Below the pieces are notes generated by a model that saw only the letters and a program-made list of their open reading frames with translations, was not told where the DNA came from and made no database searches. This document shows, piece by piece, positions 33,537 to 45,277 of a stretch of DNA of 64,000 nucleotides. Numbering within the stretch: position 1 is the stretch's first letter; each line of letters opens with the position of its first letter. A program made the position numbers and the translations under genes. This DNA is from Buddleja alternifolia (Eukaryota; Streptophyta; Magnoliopsida; Lamiales; Scrophulariaceae): the NCBI GenBank assembly GCA_019426215.1, contig CM033395.1:17040569-17104568 (forward strand). The letters run 5' to 3'.

Positions 33537-34751
33537 AGTGGGAAGGAACCTACAAAACGTAATAAGTCGGCGTTAAGATTGAATGAAGAGAGGACTTACA
33601 TTTCCTGAAAAATGACCCTACATCCACAGCCTCGCTAGAGATTCTTATTGATTTCAAAATCACATATTACAAATAGACATGTCCAACAAGTACTATAGTA
33701 AAATGATCAAAATACTCTTCTAAAATATTTAGAATCAGAGCCCTTTTGTCATACTCTGTACTTGCTGATTATCAGACTCATAATCCCATCAATTCGGAAG
33801 TCGATGATACAATCATACAGTGGTGTCTTTGCACTACTTCACAAGATGCCCGACTTTTCTACCAAGGATGATAGATAGATAGAACTGTTAAATATATTGT
33901 ATCATATCCCTTGTATATCTTTTGGTATTTATCTCTTTCCATGTATATAGCTTAGGGTTTCTTGTCTTCCAAGATTATTGTAATTATATATAGTTCATGA
34001 GTAATACAAAGTAACCTACGGGGTTTATACAAGTCTAACAAGAACAGTTACTAGAACGTCTGTAGGTTGGGTATACTTAAGCAGCAATGGGTTCATATTC
34101 CTCAATATCCATCTGGAATAGATCAAATGTAACGCCTCAGTTGCCCCCTACTATAATTTGGTGGGTTCTTCTTGACAACATCAACTGTTATCATCCAGCC
34201 ATTGATAATCCGAAACCATATAAATAAATCAACTTTATATGAGCTTTTTCATGAATGAAGCTATGTTGTTTAAAGGTCTGAATATTGCTTAAATTTGAAT
34301 CTACGTTCAGCTACCTTTCCATTCATCTCTCTGTGAGCAGTACTTGCAACCTCCTCACTGGTGTACATCACAAAAGCATAACCTTTTGACCTCTTCGGAA
34401 ATCTTGTCCATTCTGATTTTTACCGTGGGTAATGGAAGAAAATTTCATAAATGGAAGTACAAAATGTGCTTGGTCACACAATCTATGGCTTGGCCGGTTT
34501 TTAGGATTGATGAATATTATGGGATCACATTATTCACGACGAAATTAATTTTGCATGTTTATTAGCCCATTTCAGATTGGATTCTACAATTACAGCTCAC
34601 ACTCACCCAAGGATAGTTTACCCAATGGTGGAATGGGTATTGAGCCACCTATGAGGCATGGGCCTTAGTCCAACAATCCAGACATTGGATAGTGTGTGAT
34701 TAAATAGTCAATCAATACATATCCATCCAACCAAATCGAGCCCTTAAAGGA
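33537..34751 (-). repeat. partial duplication of the ORRM1-like gene 3' end
   Basis: Colinear with about 40240-41190 (downstream flank, last two exons and introns of the ORRM1-like gene), in the same orientation and some 6.8 kb away. The match ends at 34751-34760, where the Ale Copia LTR starts. Confidence 0.85.
34120..34428 (-). pseudogene. ORRM1-like pseudogene fragment (last two exons)
   Basis: The minus strand keeps INGWMITVDVVKKNPPNYSRGQ (last exon, from 34209) and SKGYAFVMYTSEE (RNP1 of the RRM, about 34313-34428). The acceptor before the last exon has changed from CAG to CGG. The acceptor of the other exon is lost, and one base is inserted in the exon (TTTCCGAAGAGG against TATCCAAGAGG in the real gene). 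The earlier seven exons are absent. Confidence 0.85.
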
Positions 34752-34761
34752 TATAGGTTCG

Positions 34762-35700
34762 TGTAAAAAGAGAGAGAAAAGTGGGGGGAAATTTCTCTTA
34801 TCCTTCCAAGCAGCAAACGTACATTACATATAGTTATATATAAAACCCTAAAACGAAACCTATATGGAAAACAAAACCTATATGGAAAAGGACTCTGATA
34901 TGCCCGTAAATTATTACGACATGGTTTTGGGCTTTATTAAAAGATGGGCTCAAACGAAGAATGAAGCAGTGAGCCAAAAATAAAAAGGAGCCCAAATGTT
35001 CGGAGAAGGTTTCATGAAAGAGGGCTCAAAGAAAGCCTACAAGTCGGAGCATTGATTATTTATTCAATAAGGATAGCTGAGTAAGTCATAAAGAAGCCGA
35101 AAGATAGCTGAAAGGAATAATGGAAGGCATGGCTGAAGAAGGATAGCTCGAGGAAATGGTGGAAGACTCGGATCAAAAAAGATAGCTCGAGGAAGTGGCG
35201 GAAGGCTCGGATCAAGAAGGATAGCTTGAGAAGGGATAAGATTGGATAAAAATCAAATCGTATCCAATCCTACCTAATATCCCTCAAAAAGTTCATCTCC
35301 CCCCAAAAAATGGAGAAGTGGTCGCCCACTCCTAGAAAAAAGGGGAGAGAATTCGGCCATTAAGGCCTATAAATAGGAGAAATTCCATTCTTGGTAATTT
35401 TAGATTCACAATTCAGAGAAAAGAGTGTAATATTATTGTATTTCTCCATCTTCTTCGAGAGAAAGTTGGAAACAAAAGAAATGGGAATTTAAGTGTTCTT
35501 CTTACTCATTTTTATTCGAAATTCTTTACTTATTTTTGAAACTATTTGTCTTCTAAATTTAGATTTCTCATATTCATATAAATAAAGTCGTGTTTGAATT
35601 TGCAGGACTTTCTTGGTGTAAAAAACGAACCGCATCAGACTCTAAGACAAAACAACTTGCCATATTTACAACTGTAGGCCTAATATATATGTTATTTACA
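34762..35700 (-). repeat. Ale-lineage Copia 3' LTR, interrupted by a solo LTR
   Basis: The minus strand starts TGTAAATAACATATATATTAGG after an ACTTGAGGGGTAG polypurine tract and ends near TTTTTACA. Without the nested 742-bp insertion and its duplication the LTR is about 190 bp, in the short range usual for Ale elements. The far end is approximate. Confidence 0.55.
34896..35637 (+). repeat. solo LTR (742 bp) with target duplication GACTC
   Basis: It starts TGATATGCCCG and ends CGCATCA, flanked by GACTC at 34891-34895 and 35638-35642. A TATA box (CTATAAATAGG) is near 35371. It also holds repeated GATAGCTCGAGGAA units (35140-35230). No coding or primer site is attached. Confidence 0.85.
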
Positions 35701-35707
35701 ATACTAC

Positions 35708-37192
35708 CCCTCAAGTTGGCGCATGAACATCGTGAATGCCCAACTTGCCAAGTAGAAGTAGAAATTGAGAACAACCAAGTGCTTTTGTGAACAAATCGGC
35801 GGGTTGAAACTGAGTACGAATGTGAGTGGTGACAACAACCCTGGTTTGTACTTGATCGCGAACAAAATGACAATCGATCTCGACATGCTTCGTCCGCTCG
35901 TGAAACACGGGATTAGCGGCAATGTGGATTACAGATTGACTATCGCATAAAAGCTGCATAGGTTGAGAATGTGACACACCAAAGAAGATAAAAAGGACTT
36001 CAACCAAATGAGCTCACTAGTAGCAGCAGCCATAGCTCTGTATTCGGCTTCAGCCGAAGATCATGATACAGTACTTTGTTTCTTTGTCTTCCACAAAACA
36101 GGCGAATGGCCCAATGTGACAAAATAACCAGTCACGGAACATCGCGTAACAGGACAGCTTGCCCAATCAGAGTCGCAAAAAGCACATAATTGAAGATCAT
36201 TATCTGCACGAAGAAGAATACCTTGGCCCGGATGGCCCTTAAGGTAACGGACAACACGAAGAGCAGCATCATAATGTTCCCGACGAGGAGCATGAGCAAA
36301 CTTGGAAATGACATGGACATCATCTGATGTCCGGCCGAGTAATAGTGAGGTAAATGATAAGCCTTACCAAGCGCCGATATGATGCATCATCATTAGCAAG
36401 ATCACCACTGGCCAATCCAAGTTGATGTCCTTGCTCCATAGGAGTATCAACCGGCTTACAGCCAAGTAAACCGGTTTCGAAAAGTATATCGAGTGCATAT
36501 TTTCATTGACTAAGAAATAAGACAGTAGAGGAACGAGCAACCTCGATACCTAAGAAATATTTAAGAGACCCCAAATCTTTAATATTAAAGCAATTATGCA
36601 AATAAGACTTAAATTTAGAGCATGCAGCCCCATCATTGCCCATTAGAATAATGTCATCGACATAAACGAGTAAAGCCAGAAAAATAGCACCTTGTTTAAG
36701 AGTGAACAAGGAGTGATCAGCCCTTGATTGAACAAAACCATATTGTTGGATTGAAGCACTTAGCTTATTGAACCAATTACGAGATGCTTGATGGAGGCCA
36801 TAAATTGACTTTCGGAGACGACAAAATTTTTCGTCTTGAGCAGGACGAAAGCTAGGAGGTAAACGCATGTATACTTCTTCATCCAAGTGGCCATGCAAAA
36901 AGGCGTTATTGACATCCATCTGATGAATAGCCCAACCTCGAGCCACGTCAACCATAAGGAAGATATGAACCGAGACTAGTTTTGCAACCAGTGCAAACGT
37001 CTCATGAAAATCAAGCCCTTCAATCTGAGTAAAGCCCTTAGCCACTAAATGAGCTTTGTATAGTTCAACTGTGCCATCAGAGTTGTTTTTTATCTTGAAA
37101 ACCCACTTGCAATCAATGGGTTTCTTTCCCGGCGGTAATGACTCCAAGTTCCAAGTTCCACTAGCCTGAAGTGCTGCTATCTCATGAGCCAT
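35708..37192 (-). pseudogene. Ale/Retrofit-lineage Copia pol remnant (RT and RNase H)
   Basis: The minus-strand RT (37192-36503) is readable: KPIDCKWVFKIKNNSDG, HQMDVNNAFLHGHLDEEVYM, YVDDIILMGND and YFLGIEVARS. After stops and frameshifts the RNase H region appears in pieces, ending HVEIDCHFVRDQV ... QPADLFTKAL (about 35950-35760). Gag, protease and integrase are missing upstream. Confidence 0.9.
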
Positions 37193-37286
37193 GGCATCAC
37201 GCTCATCCCTCAGACCTCTTTCATGTTGTTAACTTTGCTTGCAGACACCCCCCTCACATAACTCACTTATTGAAATGTGTTATCAT

Positions 37287-37328
<42 letters not shown>

Positions 37329-37412
37329 AGGTAAGATGAATGTTCTTGAGAGACTAGACCTCTTTCATAATGTAAATCATTTTTTGTGAACGTAACTTTG
37401 TTATTTTTTTAA
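37193..37412. other. decayed MITE piece with a (TA)n tract
   Basis: It holds a damaged copy of the outer part of the next MITE (TGCAGACACCCCCCTCACAT at about 37231, TTATTGAAATGTG) and a (TA)n microsatellite (about 37291-37324). Confidence 0.5.
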
Positions 37413-37733
37413 GGGATAATTGCAGACACCCCCCTCACATATGGGATCATTGCACTTCACCCCCTCACTTATTGAAATGTGCACTTTACCCCCCTCACTT
37501 ATCATAAAATGTGCACTTACCCCCTTCGGGCAACTCGGGCAGAAAAAATACAAAGGAATTTTCCGTACGTTGCTACCCGGATTTAAATTTTTCTTTGTAT
37601 GTTTTTGCCCCAAACTGCCCGAAGGGGGTAAGTGCACATTTTATGATAAGTGAGGGGGTAAAGTGCACATTTCAATAAATGAGGGAGTGAAGTGCAATGA
37701 CCCCCATATGTGAGGGGGTGTCTGCAATTATCC
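37413..37733. mobile_element. MULE-type MITE (321 bp) with long terminal inverted repeats
   Basis: GGATAATTGCAGACACCCCC at the left is repeated inverted at the right, and the arms stay complementary for about 130 bp, to the TTCGGGCA/TGCCCGAA words. The flanks are ATTTTTTTAA left and ATTTTTTAA right, a 9-bp-type duplication with one T of difference. The two small frames inside are not genes. Confidence 0.8.
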
Positions 37734-38058
37734 ATTTTTTAATGCGTTATTTTTCAGTGAAGTGTATAAATTGATTGTAGAGTGCAGAAGACACAAGAAT
37801 GTTTTATTGTAGTTTAGGATGTGTACTCATTCTACGTCTAGTCTTCTCTAAATTGATAGAACTTTTACCTCTTTTAGAGATAAAATTGGTGCCGCTATAC
37901 TCATCTAAGAAAGTAAAATTTATGTCATAATGTGAGGGAGTAGCCTAAAACTCATGCAAAGTCAGCTTAATCGAAGCTGCGGCGTTGCTTGGACTCCAAC
38001 TAAAACTACGCCGGACTAAAATGCTAAGATGCTATTAATTAGCAAGTATTACAATAAA
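37734..38058. other. intergenic sequence between MITEs
   Basis: AT-rich; nothing recognised. Confidence 0.5.
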
Positions 38059-38834
38059 GAGAACATAGCAGATACCCCCCAACCTATGAGGTGATGTACG
38101 CTTGCCCCCCCCCCCCCCTCTCAACCTATTAAAAGTTGCACTTAACACCCTAACCTATCATATATGTGCACTTAACCCCCTCGGTGAGCTTCAGGCAGCA
38201 TACAGGGGGTAAAGTGCTACAAACCGCATAGGTGAAGGGGCAAAGCGCACATCACCACATAGGTTGGGGGGTATCTGCTATTTTCTTTTTTTTTTAATTC
38301 AAATATTCTTAATATTAACTTAACCCCCCTCAGTCAGCTTCGAAAAAAATTTACCCATTCATCGTTCAATTTAAATCGTACATATTGGGATTTATTTGGA
38401 TTTTTCTTTAAATATTATTTTTAGGTTTGAAATAAATAATTTTCAAATATGAAAATAAGAAAAATAAAAATAAAACTCAAAAGAAGTATAAATTCAAATA
38501 TTCATAATTTTCTAAAAATAAAAAAGACAATTCAAAAATCCGGAAAAATGAAAATAAATTAAAAAAAATGAAAAAAAGTATAAAAATATAAAATTTAAAA
38601 AATAAAAAATAAAAAAATTAGTAAAAAATTTAAAAACAAAAAAAATCTGGTGATGTGCGTTTTGTCCCCTCACCTATGCGGTTTGTAGCACTTTGCCCCT
38701 ATATGCTGCCCGAAGCTGACCGAGGGGTTTAAGTGCACATATATGATAGGTTAGGATGTTAAGTGCAACTTTTTAATAGGTTGGAAGACAAAATGCACAT
38801 CACCTCATAGGTTGGGGGTATCTGCTATATCCTC
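38059..38834. mobile_element. MULE-type non-autonomous element (776 bp) with target duplication TACAATAAA
   Basis: The ends GAGAACATAGCAGATACCCC and the inverse of GAGGATATAGCAGATACCCC are flanked by identical 9-bp TACAATAAA (38050-38058 and 38835-38843), as expected for Mutator-like elements. The left 220 bp (38068-38285) is itself a full foldback, so the terminal module is present three times. The core (38290-38640) is AT-rich. No transposase. Confidence 0.9.
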
Positions 38835-38843
38835 TACAATAAA

Positions 38844-39404
38844 CTACAAGAGGAAAAATGTTGATATAAATCTACAGGCGAAGGGTGCTTCTGTGGATCA
38901 AAATAAGTGAATCGGCTTGGCTCATGTAATGTGTATCCCAAGATTGTTGTTGAATCATTTTACTTGGTCGTATTATCGTATAATTAATCAGATTCTTAAA
39001 GATGAATCTTTCCTTGATTTGGGAATATCCAACTCTCAAGACACCTATGATATAAAACTATTTCCCCTTTTTTTTTCATTTTTTTGCTGTAATTTTTTAA
39101 TAATTACTTAGAACTGTTTAATATCTTACTATATTATTTTACTATATTTAAATTTAAATATACAGTTTCATTTTTTTATTTTACTGATTTTGTAATCAAT
39201 CACAATATTTAAAGATTAATATATATTATTTTTCTTTTTTACATATAATTTTTTATATATATACTAAATTTATTGTTAGAACTTTTATATTAAATTATTT
39301 ACTGTTTGTCAATAAAAATAATTTTATAAAATCTAGAAATTCTAGGTAGCAAATTCTATTGTTGCCAACGAAAAGTTGTTTTATTCAAATCTAAAAACCA
39401 GTAT

Positions 39405-39441
<37 letters not shown>

Positions 39442-39768
39442 TGTAAATATTATTAATATTTTAGATACTCTTTTAATGTTTTTAAAAATTTTAAGATAGT
39501 TTTCCTATCTCATGATTTTAAAATTTAATAAAATTTAAAAAGATCCACTTAAGCATCTTTTTCCTCCAAGACAATGTGTATATATGTGACACACTGATCC
39601 CATGTGGCACACTATTTAAGTCCACATAAAGCAAAATTGACCAGAAAATCAAAACTTCACAAATTGGAATTTCTATGTCAGCATTTTCCAGCGAAATTAG
39701 AATTTTTCGGTGTGATTTAAACTAAATTCACGAGTTCGCAATAATTATTGCCCCTAAATTGCCGGAGT
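38844..39768. other. AT-rich intergenic region
   Basis: No gene is supported; it contains a (TA)n tract at about 39409-39438. Confidence 0.5.
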
Positions 39769-40060
39769 ATAAAGATGTCAAGCGGGCCGGTCAACCCACC
39801 AACCTGATGGACCGACCCAGTTTAACCCGACCCACCAAAACAGTCGGGTCGAGCCCGCATAAGCGTGGCCGGAGCCCAGACCAGACTCCAGGTTGGTGGG
39901 CCGATTCAAGCCAGGTTTGTGGCCCGAAAGAGGCCCGGTCGAAGAGTAAGGTGGGCCAGTTCGAGATGGGCCCGCTTAGATAAATAGGTGGGCCGGTCTG
40001 AGATGGACCCGGGCGCAGCCCATCTCGGGCCAGCCCAGACCAGCCCACCTGACGTCTATT
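39769..40060. mobile_element. short hAT-like MITE (about 290 bp)
   Basis: The left end is ATAAAGATGTCAAGCGGGCC and the right end is the inverse of AATAGACGTCAGGTGGGC. The interior is full of GGGCC/GGCCC words. The flanks GCCGGAGT and GCCAGTGT match at six of eight positions, consistent with an aged 8-bp duplication. Confidence 0.6.
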
Positions 40061-40668
40061 GCCAGTGTAACAATAAAGGGGACAAATATTGCCACCCCCT
40101 AACTGCAGGACAAATTTTGCACTTTTCACTAGAGAAAACTATGAACTCCAAGGAAGATATTGACAATCAAGTGAAAACTCCAGGGTGATTTTGAATTTTT
40201 CATTATACACATCCCCCTTTAATCGACTAGTAAGTGGGAATGAACCCACAAAAGGTATAAGCCGTGTTAATATCGAATTAAGACAGAATTTACATTGTCT
40301 GGCAAAAAATGCTTACGTTCACAACCGCACTAGAGATTCTTACTGATTTCAAAGTTACGTATAACAAATATACATGTCCAACAAGTACTGTATTAGAATG
40401 ATCAAAATAGTCTTCTAAAAGATTTAGGTCACAGTCCTTTTACCATACTTAGTATTTTCCATTTATCAGACTCGTAATCCCATCAATTCGGAAGTAGATG
40501 ATACAATCACTAAGTGGTGTCTTTGCACTGCTCCACAAGATATCCCAATTTTCTACGTGCAATGCTCGAGATAGAACAATTACTCGAACGTCTGTAGGTT
40601 GGGTATACATAAGCAGCAATGGGAACATATTGCTCAATATCCTTCTGGAATAGATCAAATGCAACGCA
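40061..40668. other. ORRM1-like gene 3' flank and 3' UTR
   Basis: No further gene. It contains the uninterrupted hAT target site AGTGGGAA at about 40233-40241, and matches the duplicated copy at 33545-34120. Confidence 0.6.
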
Positions 40669-43600
40669 TCAGGATGCAAATCGCGGTTGCCCCCTGCTGT
40701 ACTTTGGTGGGTTCTTCTTGGCAACATCAACTGTTATCATCCAGCCATTGATGATCTGAAACCACAAAAAATAAATCAACTTCAGATGCTCCTTTTCATG
40801 AATGATAGCTGTTTAAAGGTCTGAATCTAATTGCAGCTACCTTTCCATTCATTTCTCTGAGAGCAGTACTTGCAGCCTCCTCACTGGTATATTCCACAAA
40901 AGCGTAACCTTTTGACCTCTTGGATATCTTGTCCATTATGATTTTAACTGTCGGTAATGGAACAAAACTTGATTAAAGAAGGTATATTACTCCAGACGAA
41001 GTTTGTGCAGTCCATCCTTTTTTCGTTTTGTTGAACAAGAGTGAGATCTCAAAATTAAATACCGCTCCAACTATATTTTATAAATTTTTTGTGTTTATTG
41101 GTCCAACAATCAAGACATTGGATAGTGTGATTAAATAGTCAACCAAACCATATCCACCCAACCAATCGAGCCCATAAAGGGTATAGGTTTGATCAGGGTA
41201 TTTTACCTTCGACAAGTTCACCAAAGCCTTCAAATGCTGCACGTAATGTTTTCTCAGATGTATAAAAGGATAGACCTGAAAAAATACATTGTATTTATTA
41301 TCAGCTCAATCAAGAAAATCAGAAAACGTCATGGAAATATTTGCTTTACATAGTCAAATGACCAAAACATATACACCTCTAACAGCAGCAACTTTAAATT
41401 CTTTATACGTCATGGAAATATTTGCTTTACATAGTCAAATGACCAAAATAAATACACCGCTAACAGCAGCAACTTTAAATTCTTTAGGCAAATAACAAGG
41501 TTTAAAATATAAAGTGCAGCTAACAATTAATCAGTAAAATCTTTTAAAATGATACTAGTAAGTAATGAGCGTGAAAAACAGATGGCAATTATTGTTTCTG
41601 GCAGAGCAGACAAGCTGAACGAATCAACAAGTTCGAAATGAACTGTAGAGCTTTTTGGATCTCCTCTTCGACAAAATTGATATAATTACAGTTTAAACAG
41701 CCCACGTGTTCAAACTACTGTCATCTATATTAAAAAGAAAAAGGAAAAAAAAACAGTTTAAGATGTTAAACTCCAAAACAGAAGAACTTGACAATTCAAG
41801 TGCAAAACATTGTAGATAATTCATTATCAGAAATTCCAGAAGTGTATGAGTTTCAGCACATACCAGTTATAAAGAGCTTCTTTGTTTTGATATTAGTTGT
41901 TAGAGTTGATGCTGACGAATCTTCGAAGGCTCTAAGCTGATTTAAATTCTGACCTGCGAGATGCACGTGTTATTTTCATTCCAAGTTCCTAGAATTTAAT
42001 AGTACATCGCTGATATCAAGAACGGTGAACCCTCCAAAATATTATTACGTGTTTCAAATATCACTCTTGGCCTCGACACTTAGTGTGTAGCAGTTCATCA
42101 AATATTTTAAGTAGCTAAAACATGAGCCTGACAAAGTAACAAAGTAACTGTACTACAATTTTTAACAGATATTTACACGAAAGGGAGTACAACCTTTGTC
42201 ACTCGTATTATTTTTTTATTTAATATTTATTTCTTGAACCTTACCATGTGCAAATTTGATTCACACATAAGAATTTCCTGGATTTGAAACAACACCAAGT
42301 ACTTGAATATCTAAAATAGATTTTTTTATTGACCACCAATCAGACATCTTTCTCACTTGAGCCATTTTGGGTCCTCTATTCCGATATAATGATACATCTC
42401 AAAAAAAATCTCATATCACAGATGCATACCAATTATACATAATCCTCAGGAAATGTACATTTAAGAAGACATTTAATATGCTTGCCATGCATCAGGAAGA
42501 TAAAACACCAAACCGAATAGAGGATCTGAACTGCACTTGAATCTCAAGAAGACAAATTTAGAATCCATGCTAAGCATAACAAGAAACATAAGACACCCTA
42601 AATTAATTCATTCACCACGTTTGTTATATATTACCACAAAGCCATTTCAGCAGTAGTGCACACAAATATCTTTGACGTCAAAATATTTTGAATGCATAAA
42701 ATCTCTGCTTCTTTTGAAGTTGATAACGAAACACAAGTAGCAGAAATCATAACCATTCAATATCAAAAAGAACTGCCATTAAAAAGTATAATGATCACAA
42801 ACCTCCATAGTCTTTATCATCTGACCCCAAATTTTCATCCGGCTGGACTGATAAAACACCAGGCACAGCTGCACCAAATGCAGGATATCCATTGTCACAC
42901 CAGTAAGACAAAGCATAACAAATTATCGATGCAGTATAAAATACAGACCAGCTAACTCCCGGGCGCACTCATCATCTAGTTCACAACAGAAGCCGTAGTT
43001 GGATTGCCAGGAAATGTGGTAAATACACATCTGAGCATCTTTCTCACTGTAAAACAAAACATGATTTCTTTCACTCTGAGAATAGGTGTGAAATATCCGA
43101 ATTCATAAAATCTTTGCAATCAGAAACAAACACTCACTTCCCCAAAACTCTGATTAAGACTTGAACATAATAATCAACAACCTGTGCCTTTCTGATGGCT
43201 CCGACTGCTGGCCTGTCCATTCGAACAAGCCAGTGTTTAGCAGTTCCAGCAGGAAACAATAATGGGCTTGCAGAGAAAGGGCTTGATTCAGTATTCAATT
43301 CGAACTTCGTAGAATAGGTATAGTCTTTACGTATAGAATCTACATCAGGGTCTGGCTTAACTGATAATACGCCAGGCATACCTATGAAGCACCATAGTAC
43401 GAAATCATCACTCAAAATCACTCTACTACTGAATAACACTACAAAATTCTGAAGCAAACGGATCAAACAGAAAAATTTCAAAATTGCTTATTAAGAGAAG
43501 TTACATATCACTAGATACAGACTTAGAAAATATAAAAAAGAAACGGTGAAAACGCTGCAACAACGAACACAGAAAACGGGGGACGTACTTGCTAGTAGAT

Positions 43601-44051
43601 AAGCTGTTTGTTGATCAATGTGACAGCAGAAACCAAAATGGGTATGATCAGAGGAAGCATCATAGATACACATTTGAGCATCTATTTCACTGAGCAAACC
43701 AAAAACCAATAATATTAAAAATACAATTCTACCAAACAAGTGTATGCAATATTCAGCAATATTAGTAGTTGCCTGGATAAGACAAAAGGATTTCAACAAG
43801 TCATAGAACAAATCCACATAATATTAAAGCAAAATATACGCCTGTATTTATTCAACCAAAAATATACACACACACACACACATATATATATATGTATATA
43901 TATACATGAAACAAAATATAGAAGAGTCTAGAAGCACCGACCTGCCCAAAACCCTTTCAAGTGTAGTGACATAGTGATCAATTATGTGGGATTTAGTACT
44001 AGTGAGGAGTTGGTGTGGAGGGGGTGGTCCCATGAGCACCATCCAGTGCCG

Positions 44052-44083
<32 letters not shown>

Positions 44084-44291
44084 GAAAAGGGATAGATACT
44101 GAAGTAGAAGTTGTTGAAGTGGCTTCTGCTCTTACAGTTGTTGATATCGAAATAGAAATAGAAATAGAAATGGGAAAGAGGAAGTTAAAGTGGGGGCCGG
44201 TGAGTGTGGGGAATTTCTTTTGTGAGTTTTTGAGTAGTGGTTTAGCAAAGGGGGCCGAGATGCTTGTTCGGGGAATTACGGCGGTGGCCAT
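40669..44291 (-). CDS. ORRM1: ORRM1-like organelle RRM protein, plastid RNA editing factor (9 exons, 403 aa)
   Basis: Exons on the minus strand: 44291-43942, 43689-43589, 43381-43138, 43046-42949, 42868-42803, 41953-41864, 41275-41207, 40947-40841 and 40755-40669 (TGA at 40671-40669). All introns are GT-AG and all joins keep frame (1212 nt). The protein has an N-terminal transit-peptide-like region rich in Ser/Thr with an Ile-Ser run and ten Asn. Two RIP/MORF-like domains follow (HWMVLM ... MPGVLSVKPD; KHWLVRMDRP ... DAQMCIYHISWQSNYGFCCELDD ... VPGVLSVQPD). One RRM follows (KKLFITGLSFYTSEKTLRAAFEGFGELVEVK; RNP1 SKGYAFVEY). Two RIP domains plus an RRM is the layout of Arabidopsis ORRM1, needed for C-to-U editing of many plastid transcripts. 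It looks intact. Intron 1 holds a CA/TA microsatellite. Confidence 0.93.
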
Positions 44292-44368
44292 GTTTAAGTG
44301 CCAGCAAAATGAAAGGAGGATAGACACGAAGCCAAGTAGACGTTAAAGCAGCAGAGGGATTGATAATT

Positions 44369-44610
44369 GGGAAAATTACACACACCCCCCCTAACTTATT
44401 GTGTAATTACAAAAATCTTCCTTACCAACACACCCCCTCAAGGGGTGTATTTGTAAAGTTTTCAGAGGTAAAATTGTAAGAATATTTAAATTGTAAGAAT
44501 ATTTAAACATACAGGGGTGTAATTGTAAGAAATTCTTAATATGAGGGGTGTTTTGGTAATTTTAAATTTATGAAGGGGGGTTTTGGTAATTACACAATAA
44601 GTGAGGGGGG
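44369..44610. mobile_element. MITE with TAATTACACAATAAG-type inverted ends, right end eroded
   Basis: The left arm (AAAATTACACACACCCCCCC, then CTTATTGTGTAATTAC) is mirrored on the right (GGTAATTACACAATAAGTGAGGGGGG). It lies about 80 bp upstream of the ORRM1 start, in the likely promoter region. No target duplication is visible because the right end runs straight into Gypsy coding sequence. Confidence 0.6.
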
Positions 44611-44829
44611 CTTATAACCGTAAGGTTGTGAGCCACGAGCTACAAGTGGGAGATCTGGTCTTGCGAAGGGCCAACATGCTGAGACCTGCAGTGAAGCTGG
44701 GACCCAAGTTGGAGGGTCCCTACGAGGTTACCCAGATCCTAAGTGGAGGTGCCTATATGTTGGAGGACATAGACGGGAGAAGGCTATCTAGCCATGGAAT
44801 GTGCAAAACTTGAGAAAGTTCACACCTAG
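44611..44829 (+). pseudogene. Tat-type Ty3-gypsy integrase C-terminus remnant
   Basis: It reads AYNRKVVSHELQVGDLVLRRANMLRPAVKLGPKLEGPYEVTQILSGGAYMLEDIDGR, then after a frame change WNVQNLRKFTP and a stop. This is the end of a Gypsy integrase; the wording fits the Tat lineage. Everything upstream is lost. Confidence 0.8.
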
Positions 44830-45277
44830 AAGACAGTAGGAGGGACGTCAAGAAGTTGGTTATTTCATTTGTTATTTTTAGTTTCCGCATTAATAATAAG
44901 AGTCATGCTTGTTCACTTAGGCACTCGAAGTGTGGCATTCAGTATTGTGTCTCGCTTGTTCCTTTCATCAAAGTTATTGTCTTTAATTACATGTTTAGTT
45001 TGTTTGTTTCATTGCAGCATTAGGCTATTCGTATTTATGTTTGTCTTTTCCAAATATTTTGTTGTACGACGTTCCAATTAATATGAGATCAATATTCACT
45101 TTCTTTTATCTCTATGTTCTTCTGAAATGGTTTATGATTGCAATCTCATTGAATCATTATTGTGATGCTCGAGCGTAGGCTCACTTTGCCATACGCCTGC
45201 ATTGATATTATGGTACCTCTGCATTTAGACCCAAATTGTCATTTAATTAATCGCATGATGTTTAGAAATTAAACCTC
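44830..45277 (+). other. Gypsy 3' untranslated remnant, left part
   Basis: Non-coding tail of the Tat-type element, interrupted by the solo LTR at 45278 and resuming at 46905. Confidence 0.5.
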
